Origin: Pseudomaricurvus albidus
GTDB taxonomy: Bacteria; Pseudomonadota; Gammaproteobacteria; Pseudomonadales; Cellvibrionaceae
Assembly: GCF_018863235.1 (NCBI RefSeq)
Contig: NZ_JAHKRS010000005.1
Location: 124,001-188,000 of the forward strand
Direction: 5' to 3'
DNA: 64,000 nt
Shown: in pieces, positions 33,904-47,346 of the stretch
How the letters are laid out: each line of letters begins with the position of its first letter
Numbering within the stretch: position 1 is the first letter of the stretch
Notes under the pieces: model-generated
Told to the model about the DNA's origin: nothing
What the model saw: the letters and a program-made list of their open reading frames with translations, nothing else
Databases searched by the model: none
Made by a program: the position numbers and the translations under genes

Positions 33904-35912
33904 CAGGCGTCCTCCCCACGGGAATGATTGAGATTTTTGACCTGAACGGGTTCTATGGTGTCGGGGACATCAAAACCGAATACCTGTCCGTAAAAACTCC
34001 ATTCGGCTTCCAGGCAGCGCTGGATGCTACTGGCCATTCGAAAACCGTGGCCTTCTCCGGCGAACGGGACATAAGCCACCGGCACCTGTTTTTGATCCAG
34101 TGCATCGACCATGGCCTGTGCTTGATTGGGCGGCACAACCTTGTCGTCCAGTCCCTGAAAGAAAATCACCGGGCAGTTCAGTTGCTCTGCATGATGAATG
34201 GGGGAGCGCTGACGATACAGGTCTTGCTCTTGCGGATAGTCGCCAACCAGTGTGTCCAGATAGCGGGATTCAAACTTGTGGGTGTCCGTCGCCAGCGTTT
34301 CCAGATCGCCAATGCCGTAAAGGCTGGCGCCGGCTTTAAAGGTGTTGCTGAACGTGAGGGCAGCCAGAACCGTGTAGCCGCCCGCGCTGCTGCCTTTGAT
34401 TGCGATCTGTTCAGGGTTCGCCAATCCTTTGGCAACCAGATAATTGGCCGCCGCACACACATCCTCGACGTCGTGGATCCCCCATGCGCGGTTGAGTTGC
34501 TCACGGTATTGACGACCGTAACCGGTGCTGCCGCGGTAATTGACATCAATCACGGCAAAACCCCGGCTGGTCCAGTACTGAATTTTCAGATTCAGACCTG
34601 TCTCGGTCGCGCCGGTGGGGCCGCCATGACAGAGCACCACCAGAGGTGGCGCGTCGTGTTCAGGTGCCGTGACATTCGGGTTGCATGGGGGGTAATAAAA
34701 CGCGTGAGCAACCGGAGGGTTTTCAGTGTCCTTGTCGGAACCTGTCGAAAAGGTAACCGCTTGTGGCTGGCTGATAAAGGCAGTATCCAGAGGGGTGCTA
34801 TTGGACTGGGCCAGGCACTGCATGGAGTCCACCAGAGTGCCGGACAGTTGCATTAACTGGCTGGCCTGACAGGGGTTGGCTGCCAGAAAGACGCTGCGCT
34901 GATTCAGGCTTTGAATCTGGCTGATGTCGGTAAAGTCGGTCTCCAGTGGCTGGCAGGTGTATTGGTAAGCGTCGATATACGCCAGTTGCCACTGACCGTT
35001 CTGGGTGAAGCAGGCCAGAATTTCGTGTCCACTCAAAAAACTGTAAGTCGACATGCCAAATACCCATTGCGGTGTGGCAAATTCGGCTTCCAGGTTGGTG
35101 ATGGCGGTTAAGCCTTCTTCGTCCAGTCGATAGAGATTCCACCAGTTGGTGCGATCGGACACCAGAAACAGTTGCCCGGAAGGACTCCACTGGGGTTGAA
35201 ACACAGACTCGCCATGACCTCCGGCGACCAGTAAAGGATTGTCGGGCACGCCTTCAGAGTCCAGTGGGCTCAGCCAGCACTCGGTCGTGTCCCAGGGCAT
35301 GTGGGGGTGATCCCAGCACAGCCAGCTCAGGTGAGCGCCATCCGGTGACAGGCCTGGATTGGAAAAAAAGTCGTGACCACTGACCAGTACTTCAACGTCT
35401 CTGCTCATTGGTTGCTCAATATCAATGGCGACGAGTTCGTTGATTTCTTCCTGTCCTGGTTGTCGATGATCTTCACGCACACAGATCAAGCGACGTCGGT
35501 GTGGGTCGAGGCAAAAGTCTGCATAGCGGAAATGGCCCTCAGGGGTGAGGGCGACCGATTCGGTGCCTGTCCATTGATAGACCCTTTGATCGTTTGCGTC
35601 GACATAGAATAATCCCTGATCGGTTACCAGGTAGCTGGCACCACCGTATTCGTGGGCCTTGGTGCGCACGCCAATTTCACGGGGCAAGACTTCTTCGGCA
35701 GGGGATTGTTCGCCAAAACGCTGAAACATCAAAACGCTGCGCCCCTGCTCCTGCGGTCTGGATTCTATCCAGTAGCTGCCGTCGGCTGAGATTTGAGGCT
35801 CTCCCAGACGCACACTTTGTTGAGTCAGTAAGTTGCTGGTGATGGGAGACGGCCAGCTGCCAAAAGGCAGGGTTTTAGGCGTGTTTGGGGATGCGCTTGC
35901 TTCTGTACTCAT
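33903..35912 (-). CDS. S9 family prolyl oligopeptidase-like serine peptidase
   Basis: This 669-residue protein has an N-terminal WD/beta-propeller-like region (residues 60-380) and a C-terminal alpha/beta-hydrolase. The hydrolase carries VLCHGGPTG (oxyanion region), the nucleophile in IKGSSAGGY, the acid in FQGLDDKVVPP and the His in GEGHGF. It should cleave short peptides in the cytoplasm, as no signal peptide is present. It is transcribed with native greB, which it overlaps by one base. It lies divergent from tilS across 182 bases. Confidence 0.9.
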   Translation of the reverse strand: MSTEASASPNTPKTLPFGSWPSPITSNLLTQQSVRLGEPQISADGSYWIESRPQEQGRSVLMFQRFGEQSPAEEVLPREIGVRTKAHEYGGASYLVTDQGLFYVDANDQRVYQWTGTESVALTPEGHFRYADFCLDPHRRRLICVREDHRQPGQEEINELVAIDIEQPMSRDVEVLVSGHDFFSNPGLSPDGAHLSWLCWDHPHMPWDTTECWLSPLDSEGVPDNPLLVAGGHGESVFQPQWSPSGQLFLVSDRTNWWNLYRLDEEGLTAITNLEAEFATPQWVFGMSTYSFLSGHEILACFTQNGQWQLAYIDAYQYTCQPLETDFTDISQIQSLNQRSVFLAANPCQASQLMQLSGTLVDSMQCLAQSNSTPLDTAFISQPQAVTFSTGSDKDTENPPVAHAFYYPPCNPNVTAPEHDAPPLVVLCHGGPTGATETGLNLKIQYWTSRGFAVIDVNYRGSTGYGRQYREQLNRAWGIHDVEDVCAAANYLVAKGLANPEQIAIKGSSAGGYTVLAALTFSNTFKAGASLYGIGDLETLATDTHKFESRYLDTLVGDYPQEQDLYRQRSPIHHAEQLNCPVIFFQGLDDKVVPPNQAQAMVDALDQKQVPVAYVPFAGEGHGFRMASSIQRCLEAEWSFYGQVFGFDVPDTIEPVQVKNLNHSRGEDA

Positions 35913-36094
35913 GAAGTTGATTGCCGCTGTAGGGTTTTAAATGAATATTTATAACGATAGTTGACCAAGACTGAATGGGAGCATTGTATGGCAGCTGATA
36001 GAATTGAGCCAAATCACGAGTTCACCATTGAATAGCATTGATGGTGCCGGGTCTTGGGTCTGTAAAAGCTATGAACGTGTAAACAGTGGAATCC

Positions 36095-37420
36095 ATGTCA
36101 GTCATTTTAGAAACCCTACAGAAGTTTGTCACAGCTCATCCTGCGGTTAAGCGCTGGTGGGTGGCATACAGTGGCGGTCTGGATTCGACCGTGTTGTTAA
36201 AGGGGCTGGTTTGCATAAATCCCTCGCAGCCTGTTATGGCATTGCATATACATCATGGTTTATCCGATTACGCGGATGAATGGCAAACCCATTGCCAGCG
36301 TCAGTGTGATGCTCTCGGTGTGGAGTTGGTTGTTGAGCGCGTCTCGGTGGAATCCGGCGGGCGAGGCATTGAGGACGCGGCCCGACAAGCCCGCTATCAG
36401 GTCTTTGAGCAAACTCTTTTGCCGGGGGATGGCCTCTTGCTGGCCCATCATCAGGATGATCAGGCGGAAACCCTGATGCTCAGGTTGTTGCGGGGGAGTG
36501 GGCCGAAGGGGTTGTCGGCGATGGTTGACCAGCGTTCTGTTGGAGCGGGAGTCCTGTATCGACCGCTGCTGGGTCTGAGACGTTCCGCCCTGGAGGAGCA
36601 GGCATGCCAGTGGAAGCTGTCCTGGGTAGAAGATGACAGCAACAGCTCGCTCGACTTTGATCGCAATTACCTGCGTCATCAGGTGTTACCTGCGGTGCAG
36701 CAACGCTGGCCGGATTTTACCGGTCAATGGCAGCAGAGTGCCGAACTGTGCCGTCAGTCGGATCAGTTGGCGCAGGAAGTCGCTGGCCAGGATTGGCAGC
36801 AAATGGATTGGCGGCAGGAAAGATTGGGCAGCAGTATCAGTCTGGCAGCTCTTCAGACGCTGTCATCGTTTCGGCGGGGCAATCTCATTCGTTATTGGCT
36901 GGAGCGACAGAACCTGAATCCTCCTGAGCGGGTTCATTTGCAAGAGGTAGAGACCCAGCTGATCGGGGGCCGGGAAGACAGCGGGGCAGAAGTGCTATGG
37001 GGAACAGTTCGGCTGAGACGCTTTCGTCAGCGGTTATTCCTCCTGCCGGCTGAATTAACGAAGCAGACGACAGATGCCACTCTGTGCTGGAATGATCTTG
37101 AGCCATTGCAGTGGGGCCGCTGGCAGCTCACTTTGGAAGAGGTGGAGCAGGGCGGTTTCCGGTTGCCGGCAGGGGGCTTCAAGGTAAGGGCGCGACAGGG
37201 CGGCGAGCGTTGTCATCCCAGTTGGCGGGATCGCTCCCAGACATTGAAAAAACTGCTTCAGGAGTCCGACCTGGAGCCCTGGCTGCGCTATCAGCTGCCC
37301 CTGTTAGTGGTGGGGGATGAGATAGCCGTGGTGGCAGACCTCTGGTACTGCAAGGGCTGGGAGGCTGTTTCAGAGCCGGGTTATCGACTTCGGTGTGAGG
37401 CTGTGGCAGGCCAGAACTAG
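36095..37420 (+). CDS. tilS: tRNA(Ile)-lysidine synthase TilS
   Basis: The 441-residue protein has the PP-loop AYSGGLDSTVLLK near its N-terminus, then HIHHGLSDYADEWQ and AHHQDDQAET, typical of TilS. Middle and C-terminal TilS domains follow (GGFKVRARQGGERCHPSWR). It uses ATP and lysine to convert C34 of the AUA-reading tRNA-Ile to lysidine, so it is essential. I chose ATG 36095, with AGTGGA just upstream, over GTG 36086, which lacks a ribosome site. Confidence 0.95.
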   Translation: MSVILETLQKFVTAHPAVKRWWVAYSGGLDSTVLLKGLVCINPSQPVMALHIHHGLSDYADEWQTHCQRQCDALGVELVVERVSVESGGRGIEDAARQARYQVFEQTLLPGDGLLLAHHQDDQAETLMLRLLRGSGPKGLSAMVDQRSVGAGVLYRPLLGLRRSALEEQACQWKLSWVEDDSNSSLDFDRNYLRHQVLPAVQQRWPDFTGQWQQSAELCRQSDQLAQEVAGQDWQQMDWRQERLGSSISLAALQTLSSFRRGNLIRYWLERQNLNPPERVHLQEVETQLIGGREDSGAEVLWGTVRLRRFRQRLFLLPAELTKQTTDATLCWNDLEPLQWGRWQLTLEEVEQGGFRLPAGGFKVRARQGGERCHPSWRDRSQTLKKLLQESDLEPWLRYQLPLLVVGDEIAVVADLWYCKGWEAVSEPGYRLRCEAVAGQN

Positions 37421-37524
37421 GGTCCGTTGTCGCTAATTTATCCGCCACTGCATGTCGCTTGTCCCAAAAGTCAGCGAATTGTCCGTTTAAGCCCGATTTC
37501 CTTCCCGGGCGGCCCTATTTCCGA

Positions 37525-37553
37525 TTGAGGCAAAGAGGGGTTTCCGGTAGACT
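37525..37553 (+). promoter_or_regulatory. putative sigma-70 promoter of pyrG-kdsA
   Basis: TTGAGG (37525-37530), 17-base spacer, TAGACT (37548-37553), 143 bases upstream of pyrG. Each hexamer matches consensus at four positions. No gene lies in 37421-37696. Confidence 0.35.
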
Positions 37554-37681
37554 GGCGTCCCATCTTAAGGGCTTGCTGTAGTTCCTGTTAAGACGGTCAT
37601 CTGAACGTGACGAAGACGGTCTTTCATAACGGAAACTCAACGATGATTTCAAGCGGCCTTACCCCAATATTTGATCGTTAA

Positions 37682-40182
<2,501 letters not shown>

Positions 40183-40201
40183 TCGAGACTTCTGGCACAA
40201 G

Positions 40202-40253
40202 CCTGTGAAGGTTGTTGCAGTGGCAATGACGGGTTGGTGAGACCTTTCACAGG
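40202..40253 (+). other. inverted repeat in the kdsA-eno gap
   Basis: CCTGTGAAGG (40202-40211) can pair with CCTTTCACAGG (40243-40253) with one bulge, closing a 31-base loop. There is no T-run, so this is more likely an mRNA structure than a classic terminator. Its function is unknown. Confidence 0.35.
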
Positions 40254-40320
40254 TTGAAAGAATTTAATACAACGAGAAGTGGTACGCGGGCTAGAGGCAT
40301 ACGTTTTTAACCTTCGTTAA

Positions 40321-41643
<1,323 letters not shown>

Positions 41644-41671
41644 GCCCAGCCGGTGAGATCAGGTGTACATC

Positions 41672-41700
41672 AAAACAGGCCGGTAACCCCGGCCTGTTTT
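41672..41700 (+). terminator. rho-independent terminator after eno
   Basis: Arms AACAGGCCGG and CCGGCCTGTT close a 5-base loop, flanked by A and T runs so it could act in both directions. It lies 30 bases after the eno stop. Confidence 0.85.
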
Positions 41701-41803
41701 GTATGGGCTACAAAATCGTGATTCTGGTTGTCTCTCACTGTTCGTCTCTGGTGTTTGTGGTATCTTATTCTTCAATATCTTCCCTTGAACGTCTGGTTTC
41801 ACT

Positions 41804-42088
41804 ATGAAGTGGCTTATTCCAATATTGCTGATACTGCTTGCAGGCCTGCAATATCGCCTGTGGGTAGGTGAGGGCAGTTTGGCGGATGTGGTTCGCCTGA
41901 ATGAAGAGATCAAGACCCAATCATTGGAAAATGACCGTTTGCGTGAAAGAAATCGGGTGTTGGCAACGGAAGTCAAAGGCCTTAAGTCGGGTATCGATGC
42001 GGTTGAAGAGAGAGCCCGGGAAGATTTGGGAATGATCAAGCCTGACGAAACCTTCTTTATGGTTGTCGATCCCTCAGAGAAAAAATAA
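41804..42088 (+). CDS. ftsB: cell division protein FtsB
   Basis: The 94-residue protein begins with one membrane helix (residues 1-18, MKWLIPILLILLAGLQYRL), followed by WVGEGSLADV and a leucine-zipper coiled coil up to residue 66, then RAREDLGMIKPDETFF, the typical FtsB end. It bridges FtsL and FtsQ in the divisome. Its position between eno and ispD is the usual gammaproteobacterial one. Confidence 0.95.
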   Translation: MKWLIPILLILLAGLQYRLWVGEGSLADVVRLNEEIKTQSLENDRLRERNRVLATEVKGLKSGIDAVEERAREDLGMIKPDETFFMVVDPSEKK

Positions 42089-42105
42089 AAGGCCACAGCG
42101 TCAGC

Positions 42106-42840
42106 ATGTCACAAACTCTAACTGAAGAAAGTTACTGGCAGTCCGGTCAAGGCTACTGGGTGATTGTCCCAGCCGCGGGTGTAGGCTCCCGGATGGGGGC
42201 TGATAAGCCCAAGCAATACCTCACCTTGAATGGCAAAACCATTCTTGAGCATACTCTGGAGCGGTTACTGCAATTGCCCCAATTGAAAGGCATTGTGGTT
42301 GTCGTGCATCCGCTGGACTCCTACTGGTCGACACTTCCTGTATTCAATCATGAAAAAATTCGGGTAATTGAAGGTGGCAAGGAGCGTTGCGACTCAGTGC
42401 TCAACGGCTTGGACACTTTGGACGAGTACATGCAGCCTCTGGATTGGGTGATGGTGCACGACGCGGCCCGTCCGTGTGTGGATCTCAGAGATGTCGAAGA
42501 GTTGGTGGAGAAGCTCGAGGAGCACCTGGTCGGCGGTATTCTTGGGGTGCCGGTCAGTGATACCGTCAAACGCCTGAATGATAATTACGGTATTGAAGAA
42601 ACCGTAGATCGTCGTGTGCTTTGGCAGGCGCAAACTCCGCAAATGTTCCGTTATGGTATTTTGTCCCGGTCGCTGCGGTCTGCTCTCCAGCAGGATATTA
42701 CCATTACTGACGAGGCATCAGCGGTGGAAAGTGCTGGCTATGTTCCATTGATGGTGGAAGGACGCCGGGACAATATCAAAGTTACTCGCCCGGAAGATAT
42801 TCCCATGGCCGAGCTGATTCTGAAATTGCAGGACAGCTAG
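42106..42840 (+). CDS. ispD: 2-C-methyl-D-erythritol 4-phosphate cytidylyltransferase IspD
   Basis: The 244-residue protein has the nucleotide-binding PAAGVGSRMGADKPKQY, GGKERCDSV, VHDAARPCV and TDEASAVE motifs of IspD. It transfers CMP from CTP to methylerythritol phosphate in the non-mevalonate isoprenoid pathway. It starts 17 bases after ftsB and is followed by ispF of the same pathway. Confidence 0.97.
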   Translation: MSQTLTEESYWQSGQGYWVIVPAAGVGSRMGADKPKQYLTLNGKTILEHTLERLLQLPQLKGIVVVVHPLDSYWSTLPVFNHEKIRVIEGGKERCDSVLNGLDTLDEYMQPLDWVMVHDAARPCVDLRDVEELVEKLEEHLVGGILGVPVSDTVKRLNDNYGIEETVDRRVLWQAQTPQMFRYGILSRSLRSALQQDITITDEASAVESAGYVPLMVEGRRDNIKVTRPEDIPMAELILKLQDS

Positions 42841-42902
42841 TGTATCGTCCCTCCATGGATGGGCATCATTTAGTTTGCAGGCAGTAAAACAAAGGTAGCT
42901 CT

Positions 42903-43376
42903 ATGAGAATAGGTCACGGTTATGACGTTCACGCTTTCGGTGAGGGCGACAAGATTGTCATTGGTGGTGTGGTGATCCCCTATGAAAGAGGACTCATTGC
43001 CCATTCGGACGGTGATGTGCTGTTGCACGCTCTTTGTGATGCTTTGCTGGGGGCGGTTGCCCTGGGCGATATTGGAAAGCATTTTCCCGATACGGACGCG
43101 AATTATAAAAATGCCGACAGCCGGGCTTTATTGCGGATGGTGTTTGCCAAGGTGAAATCCAAGGGGTATCGCTTGGCCAATGCCGATATGACTGTGGTTG
43201 CCCAGGCGCCTAAAATGTCGCCGCACATTGAATCAATGGTCCACAATATTGCCCGGGATCTGGAGGCTGATGCCGACCAGGTCAATGTGAAAGCCACTAC
43301 CACAGAAAAGCTGGGGTTTACCGGTCGAAAAGAGGGCATCGAAGCCCACGCGGTTGTGTTGCTCGAGTCCTTCTAA
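42903..43376 (+). CDS. ispF: 2-C-methyl-D-erythritol 2,4-cyclodiphosphate synthase IspF
   Basis: The 157-residue protein has the zinc ligand motif GHGYDVHAF, the [18 protein letters not shown] loop and the closing [16 protein letters not shown] block of IspF. It cyclises the product of IspE in isoprenoid synthesis. It is the last gene of the ftsB-ispD-ispF run. Confidence 0.98.
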   Translation: MRIGHGYDVHAFGEGDKIVIGGVVIPYERGLIAHSDGDVLLHALCDALLGAVALGDIGKHFPDTDANYKNADSRALLRMVFAKVKSKGYRLANADMTVVAQAPKMSPHIESMVHNIARDLEADADQVNVKATTTEKLGFTGRKEGIEAHAVVLLESF

Positions 43377-43464
43377 CTTTTGTGTCTCTGTCGCCTCATT
43401 CTACATGCTGCTCAGATGGCGATATCAAATTTCTTTTTCCTCTCTCGCTCATGAAAATACAAAG

Positions 43465-43483
43465 CGGGCTAAAGCCCGGTTTT
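43465..43483 (+). terminator. terminator after ispF
   Basis: CGGGC (43465-43469), loop TAAA, GCCCG (43474-43478), followed by a short T-run (43480-43483). Confidence 0.65.
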
Positions 43484-43637
43484 GTAGTGCGTGGCTTGCG
43501 CCATATCCTTTCTTTCAAATGATTCTTTGCAAAAAAATCAATTTTGTACGTTAAATCTCAGTCTGACTAAAGTTTAGCCTCTGTGCAGTCGATATATGAG
43601 TATTGATTACTCCGAAGACTCACAGGACACATTTGGA

Positions 43638-45512
43638 ATGACCTTAACGATTAAACGTAAACTGCTGATGGTGGCAGCGATCGCTGTGCTTGGCCTCTTG
43701 CTTGTTTGGGGATTGGTTGCAATCAATGCCACTTCACAGAAGAAGCTGGAAGCTTCGGAGCAGGTTCTGCTAAATGCTCAAATCACCATGTTGAAACTGC
43801 GCCGATCGGAAAAGGACTTTATAGCTCGAAGGGAATTGTCCTATGTTGAAGTCTTTCAGCAGGACTTCGCCCAGGCTGGTCGGCAGCTCAAAACCGTTGA
43901 ACAGCTATTGCAAGGCTCCGGTGTGGATACGTCAAGTTTGACGGTAATGGAGAATTACATCACCAAATACGCCGATACTTTTAATCAGTTGGTCGATATC
44001 CAGCAACGTATCGGTCTGGATAGTCAAAGTGGCTTGTACGGCCAGTTAAGGAAGGCTGTACACGAAGTAGAGCAAAACTTGTCCGATAACCCTGAGCTTA
44101 AAGTCGCAATGTTAATGCTGCGCCGTCATGAGAAAGACTTCATGTTGCGTCGGGATGTGAAATACGTGACTCGTTTTGAAGAGGGTGTTCAATCGTTTAT
44201 ATCTGAGCTGGAAAAAACAGTTGCGGAGTCTCGTATAGGGTCGGATATTGCGAGTAAGGTTCAGACCTTGATGAGTCGTTACTCAGATGATTTCGAGCGT
44301 CTGGTTGACGCTGAAAAAGAAATTGGTCTTACCAAGAATGATGGTGTCAGAGGTAACATGCGCTCGGCCATTCACGCCATGGAAGAACAGTTTGAAACCA
44401 TGCAGGATGAGCTGGACAGCAGCATTTTGGATGAGCTGGAATCAGGTGAAAACAAGCTGTTAATGGGGATTGTGCTGGTAATACTTGTTGTTGCGACGTT
44501 CAGCTACTGGGTGGCCCGTTCTATCTTTGTGCCCATCGGTCGATTTAAAGACAATATGGTGAATATTGTCGAAACCAAAAATCTGAGTGTGCGTTTAAAT
44601 CACACTCAGAACGATGAGCTGGGTCAAATGGGGGCTGCCTTCGATCGTATGCTGGATGTACTGCAAGAGCTGATGAAGCAAATCCAGGATACCGCCACTC
44701 AGGTTGGTGCAGCAGCGCATCAAATGTCGGGTTCAAGTGTCGAGCTTCAGGACCTTTCCGCATCCCAAAATCGTGAAGTTGAGCAGGCCTCTGTCGCTGT
44801 GAATGAAATGAACAGCACCATCCAGGAAATTGCCAGAAATGCCTCTGAGGCGGCAGGTACGGTTACTCAAACTCTTGATGAGGTCATGAGTGGCACCCGG
44901 GCAGGAGAAGAGGCCAGAGGAGAAATTCAGCTGTTAACCGAAGAGGTGCAGGCCGCAGCGGCAGCCATGCTGACTCTGGAGGAAAACAGTAAAAACATCG
45001 AGACTGTTCTCGATACCATCCAGGGGATTGCCGAGCAAACCAACTTGCTAGCACTGAATGCAGCTATTGAGGCCGCTCGTGCTGGTGAGCAAGGGCGCGG
45101 CTTTGCGGTGGTCGCAGATGAAGTTCGTACACTGGCTCAGCGAACTCAGGAATCCACAGTGACCATTCGTGAAACCATTGCAGAATTCCAGACCGGCACC
45201 CATGAGGTGGTCGGAAAAGTAACTCGCTCCAACGAGAGGGCAGAAACAGGCATTAGCCTAGTGAGCCGATCAGCTGAAATTCTGGGCAATATTCATAACA
45301 TGATGCACCAGATCAACGACATGAATACCCAGATAGCTACTGCAGCAGAAGAGCAAAGTCATGCGGCAGAGGAAATCAATCGTAACGTTAACCGTGTAGC
45401 AGAAATCTCTCACACTTTAACTGAGCAGAGTGATAATACATCTGCGGCGGGCAAAGAGCTGTTGGTGATGGGCAATTCTCTCAACGAAGTGGTTAATGAG
45501 TTCAGGCATTAA
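43638..45512 (+). CDS. methyl-accepting chemotaxis protein with HBM sensor domain
   Basis: The protein has about 624 residues. A membrane helix near the N-terminus ([19 protein letters not shown]) leads to a periplasmic helical bimodular (HBM) domain with the paired marks [13 protein letters not shown] and [14 protein letters not shown] second helix, HAMP linker and signalling hairpin with the invariant tip [20 protein letters not shown] follow. HBM receptors of the McpS type sense organic acids, but the ligand here is not known. I chose ATG 43638, with AGGA ten bases upstream; an in-frame ATG at 43596 is possible. It is not next to other chemotaxis genes. Confidence 0.92.
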   Translation: MTLTIKRKLLMVAAIAVLGLLLVWGLVAINATSQKKLEASEQVLLNAQITMLKLRRSEKDFIARRELSYVEVFQQDFAQAGRQLKTVEQLLQGSGVDTSSLTVMENYITKYADTFNQLVDIQQRIGLDSQSGLYGQLRKAVHEVEQNLSDNPELKVAMLMLRRHEKDFMLRRDVKYVTRFEEGVQSFISELEKTVAESRIGSDIASKVQTLMSRYSDDFERLVDAEKEIGLTKNDGVRGNMRSAIHAMEEQFETMQDELDSSILDELESGENKLLMGIVLVILVVATFSYWVARSIFVPIGRFKDNMVNIVETKNLSVRLNHTQNDELGQMGAAFDRMLDVLQELMKQIQDTATQVGAAAHQMSGSSVELQDLSASQNREVEQASVAVNEMNSTIQEIARNASEAAGTVTQTLDEVMSGTRAGEEARGEIQLLTEEVQAAAAAMLTLEENSKNIETVLDTIQGIAEQTNLLALNAAIEAARAGEQGRGFAVVADEVRTLAQRTQESTVTIRETIAEFQTGTHEVVGKVTRSNERAETGISLVSRSAEILGNIHNMMHQINDMNTQIATAAEEQSHAAEEINRNVNRVAEISHTLTEQSDNTSAAGKELLVMGNSLNEVVNEFRH

Positions 45513-45533
45513 AAGCTGTTAAGCGACATCAAA

Positions 45534-45556
45534 AGAGGCCTGCGGGCCTCTTTTTT
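45534..45556 (+). terminator. rho-independent terminator after the MCP gene
   Basis: AGAGGCC, loop TGCG, GGCCTCT, then six T's, 22 bases past the stop. This is a textbook terminator. Confidence 0.92.
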
Positions 45557-45670
45557 GTTTTGGAGCCGTAATTTATCAAGTAGCGGTAAGTTGCCGCTGC
45601 GGGATGTGAAGCTCTTTAAGGTTTGGTTATTCTCATAGTGTCGGTTTTAAGCCTTCTTTGCTCCTTTTAA

Positions 45671-45718
45671 ATATTAGATATTTCTAATATATCGGCATAT
45701 ATTAGAGATGTCTAATAT
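45671..45718. promoter_or_regulatory. two BigR-type operator palindromes
   Basis: ATATTAGATATTTCTAATAT (45671-45690) and ATATTAGAGATGTCTAATAT (45699-45718) share the arms ATATTAGA/TCTAATAT. Their centres are 28 bp apart, so two dimers would bind on nearly the same face. They end 15 bases before the ArsR-family start and match the type of site bound by the sulfide-responsive repressor BigR. Confidence 0.85.
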
Positions 45719-45733
45719 TGATGGTGCCAGTTT

Positions 45734-46033
45734 ATGGATCTCTCCAGATTACAAGTCCATGCCGGTGAGGCGGCATCGCTCTTACAGCAATTGGCCAATC
45801 AAAATCGTCTGATGATTGTGTGCACCTTAATTGAGGGCGAGATGTCGGTTGGCGAGTTGAATGAGAGGGTGGCCTTGAGTCAATCCGCGTTGTCCCAGCA
45901 TCTGGCCAATTTGCGTAACGCTGGATTGGTGGAAACCCGCCGTGAAGGTCAGTCGGTTTTTTATCGAATCAAAGGTGAGCGAGCAGTCCGTGTGGTCGCT
46001 TTGTTGAAAGAATTGTTTTGTCCAGAAGAGTAA
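45734..46033 (+). CDS. bigR: ArsR-family repressor, BigR/SqrR-like
   Basis: The 99-residue winged-helix protein has the recognition region MSVGELNERVALSQSALSQHLANLRNAGLVETRREGQSVFYRI. Two cysteines, one early (MIVCTLIEGE) and one near the C-terminus (LFCPEE), match the pair that forms a tetrasulfide bridge in BigR/SqrR when reactive sulfur is present. The upstream palindromes are its likely operators, so it should repress its own operon with the sulfur genes. Gene symbol given by family analogy. Confidence 0.82.
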   Translation: MDLSRLQVHAGEAASLLQQLANQNRLMIVCTLIEGEMSVGELNERVALSQSALSQHLANLRNAGLVETRREGQSVFYRIKGERAVRVVALLKELFCPEE

Positions 46034-46038
46034 TGATT

Positions 46039-46578
46039 ATGAGCTACCAAACTATATCGGCAGCTGAGTTTGCCAAGCGTGTTCAGAGTGGAGAAATCCC
46101 CCTGTGTGTTGATGTACGAACTGGCGGTGAGTTTGCTGGTCTGCGTTGTCAGGGAACGGTCAATCTGCCTTTGCAGGATTTGACGTCAGATCAGCTTAAA
46201 AGGGTTGCAGAACAGCAGAATCTGGCTGCAGATGACACCGTCTATCTGATTTGTCAGTCAGGTAAGCGCAGCGAAATGGCCGCAGATAAAACGTTTGCCG
46301 GGTTGGATAATCCGGTGTGTGTTGTGGCTGGTGGGGTGCAGGCACTTCCTGCGGATGTTCAGGAGCGTGGTGAGCAAAGTGTTATTTCACTGGAGCGTCA
46401 GGTGAGAATCGCCGCGGGGGCTCTGGTGTTGCTGGGGGTAGTGCTCGGTGCGCTGGTAACTCCCTGGGCTTACGCAGTATCGGGTTTTGTCGGTGCCGGG
46501 CTGATGTTTGCGGGAATCACCGATACGTGTGCTATGGCCATGATATTGGCGCGTATGCCCTGGAATAAGGCCGCTTGA
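46039..46578 (+). CDS. rhodanese with C-terminal membrane helices
   Basis: The protein has about 179 residues. The rhodanese domain has VDVRTGGEF and the active loop LICQSGKRSEM with the catalytic Cys. Residues 125-175 form two membrane helices of the DUF2892 type. ATG 46039 is chosen because AGAAGAG lies 8 bases upstream; ATG 46033 would be too close. It transfers sulfane sulfur, probably handling persulfide made during sulfide detoxification with the next gene. Confidence 0.87.
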   Translation: MSYQTISAAEFAKRVQSGEIPLCVDVRTGGEFAGLRCQGTVNLPLQDLTSDQLKRVAEQQNLAADDTVYLICQSGKRSEMAADKTFAGLDNPVCVVAGGVQALPADVQERGEQSVISLERQVRIAAGALVLLGVVLGALVTPWAYAVSGFVGAGLMFAGITDTCAMAMILARMPWNKAA

Positions 46579-46617
46579 AGCCTTTGAGACAAGTGCCAGT
46601 GTAATAAGGAGGTCCCT

Positions 46618-47313
46618 ATGATTTTTCGACAATTATTCGATCGTGAAAGCTCGACTTACACCTATCTGTTAGGCGGCAAAGAAGGTAACGCGCTGCTCAT
46701 CGATCCGGTGAAAGAACAGATTCCGCTGTACCTTCAGTTGCTGGAGGAATTAAATCTGAAGCTCAGTATCGCTGTCGATACTCATGTGCATGCAGATCAT
46801 GTTACCGCTCTGGGGGGGCTGCGGGATGAGACCGGTTGTGTGACCATGATGGGTGAGCAAACTGGCGCGGCCTGTGTCTCTGAGACCTTTCGTCATGGGG
46901 ATGTTATTAGCGTCGATGAGTTGTCATTGACGGTGCTTTATACCCCGGGTCATACCGATGATTCGTACTGTCTGTATTTTAAAACTCCGGAAGGCGATCG
47001 TGTGTTTACAGGGGATACCCTGTTGATCAGGGGAACAGGGCGAACCGATTTTCAAAATGGCGATGCGGCAGCACAATACCAAAGTCTGCATGCCCACTTG
47101 TTAACCCTGCCTGATGCGACCCGGGTTTACCCGGGGCACGATTACAAAGGCTGGACTGTCAGCACCATTGGTGAAGAGAAACGTTTTAATCCCCGGTTGC
47201 AGGTCAGCGATGTGGATGAGTATGTGTCGTTAATGGCAAATTTGAATCTTCCTAATCCTGCGCAGATGGATGTGGCGGTGCCGGCAAACCTTCAGTGTGG
47301 CAAGGTCACATAA
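46618..47313 (+). CDS. metallo-beta-lactamase-fold persulfide dioxygenase-like protein
   Basis: The 231-residue protein has the metal motif THVHADHVTALGG, GHTDDSYCLYF, FTGDTLLIRGTGRTDFQNGD and YPGHDYKG, as in ETHE1/Blh persulfide dioxygenases with one iron. It would oxidise glutathione persulfide to sulfite. A strong AAGGAGG ribosome site precedes its ATG. With bigR and the rhodanese it forms a sulfide-stress operon. Confidence 0.9.
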   Translation: MIFRQLFDRESSTYTYLLGGKEGNALLIDPVKEQIPLYLQLLEELNLKLSIAVDTHVHADHVTALGGLRDETGCVTMMGEQTGAACVSETFRHGDVISVDELSLTVLYTPGHTDDSYCLYFKTPEGDRVFTGDTLLIRGTGRTDFQNGDAAAQYQSLHAHLLTLPDATRVYPGHDYKGWTVSTIGEEKRFNPRLQVSDVDEYVSLMANLNLPNPAQMDVAVPANLQCGKVT

Positions 47314-47346
47314 TAACTGTAGAGCGGGCGGATGCCTGAAACCGGC

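Noticed and set aside
33885-34856. Long plus-strand frame opposite the S9 peptidase gene
   Set aside because: It is a shadow of the well-supported peptidase on the other strand, caused by codon bias.
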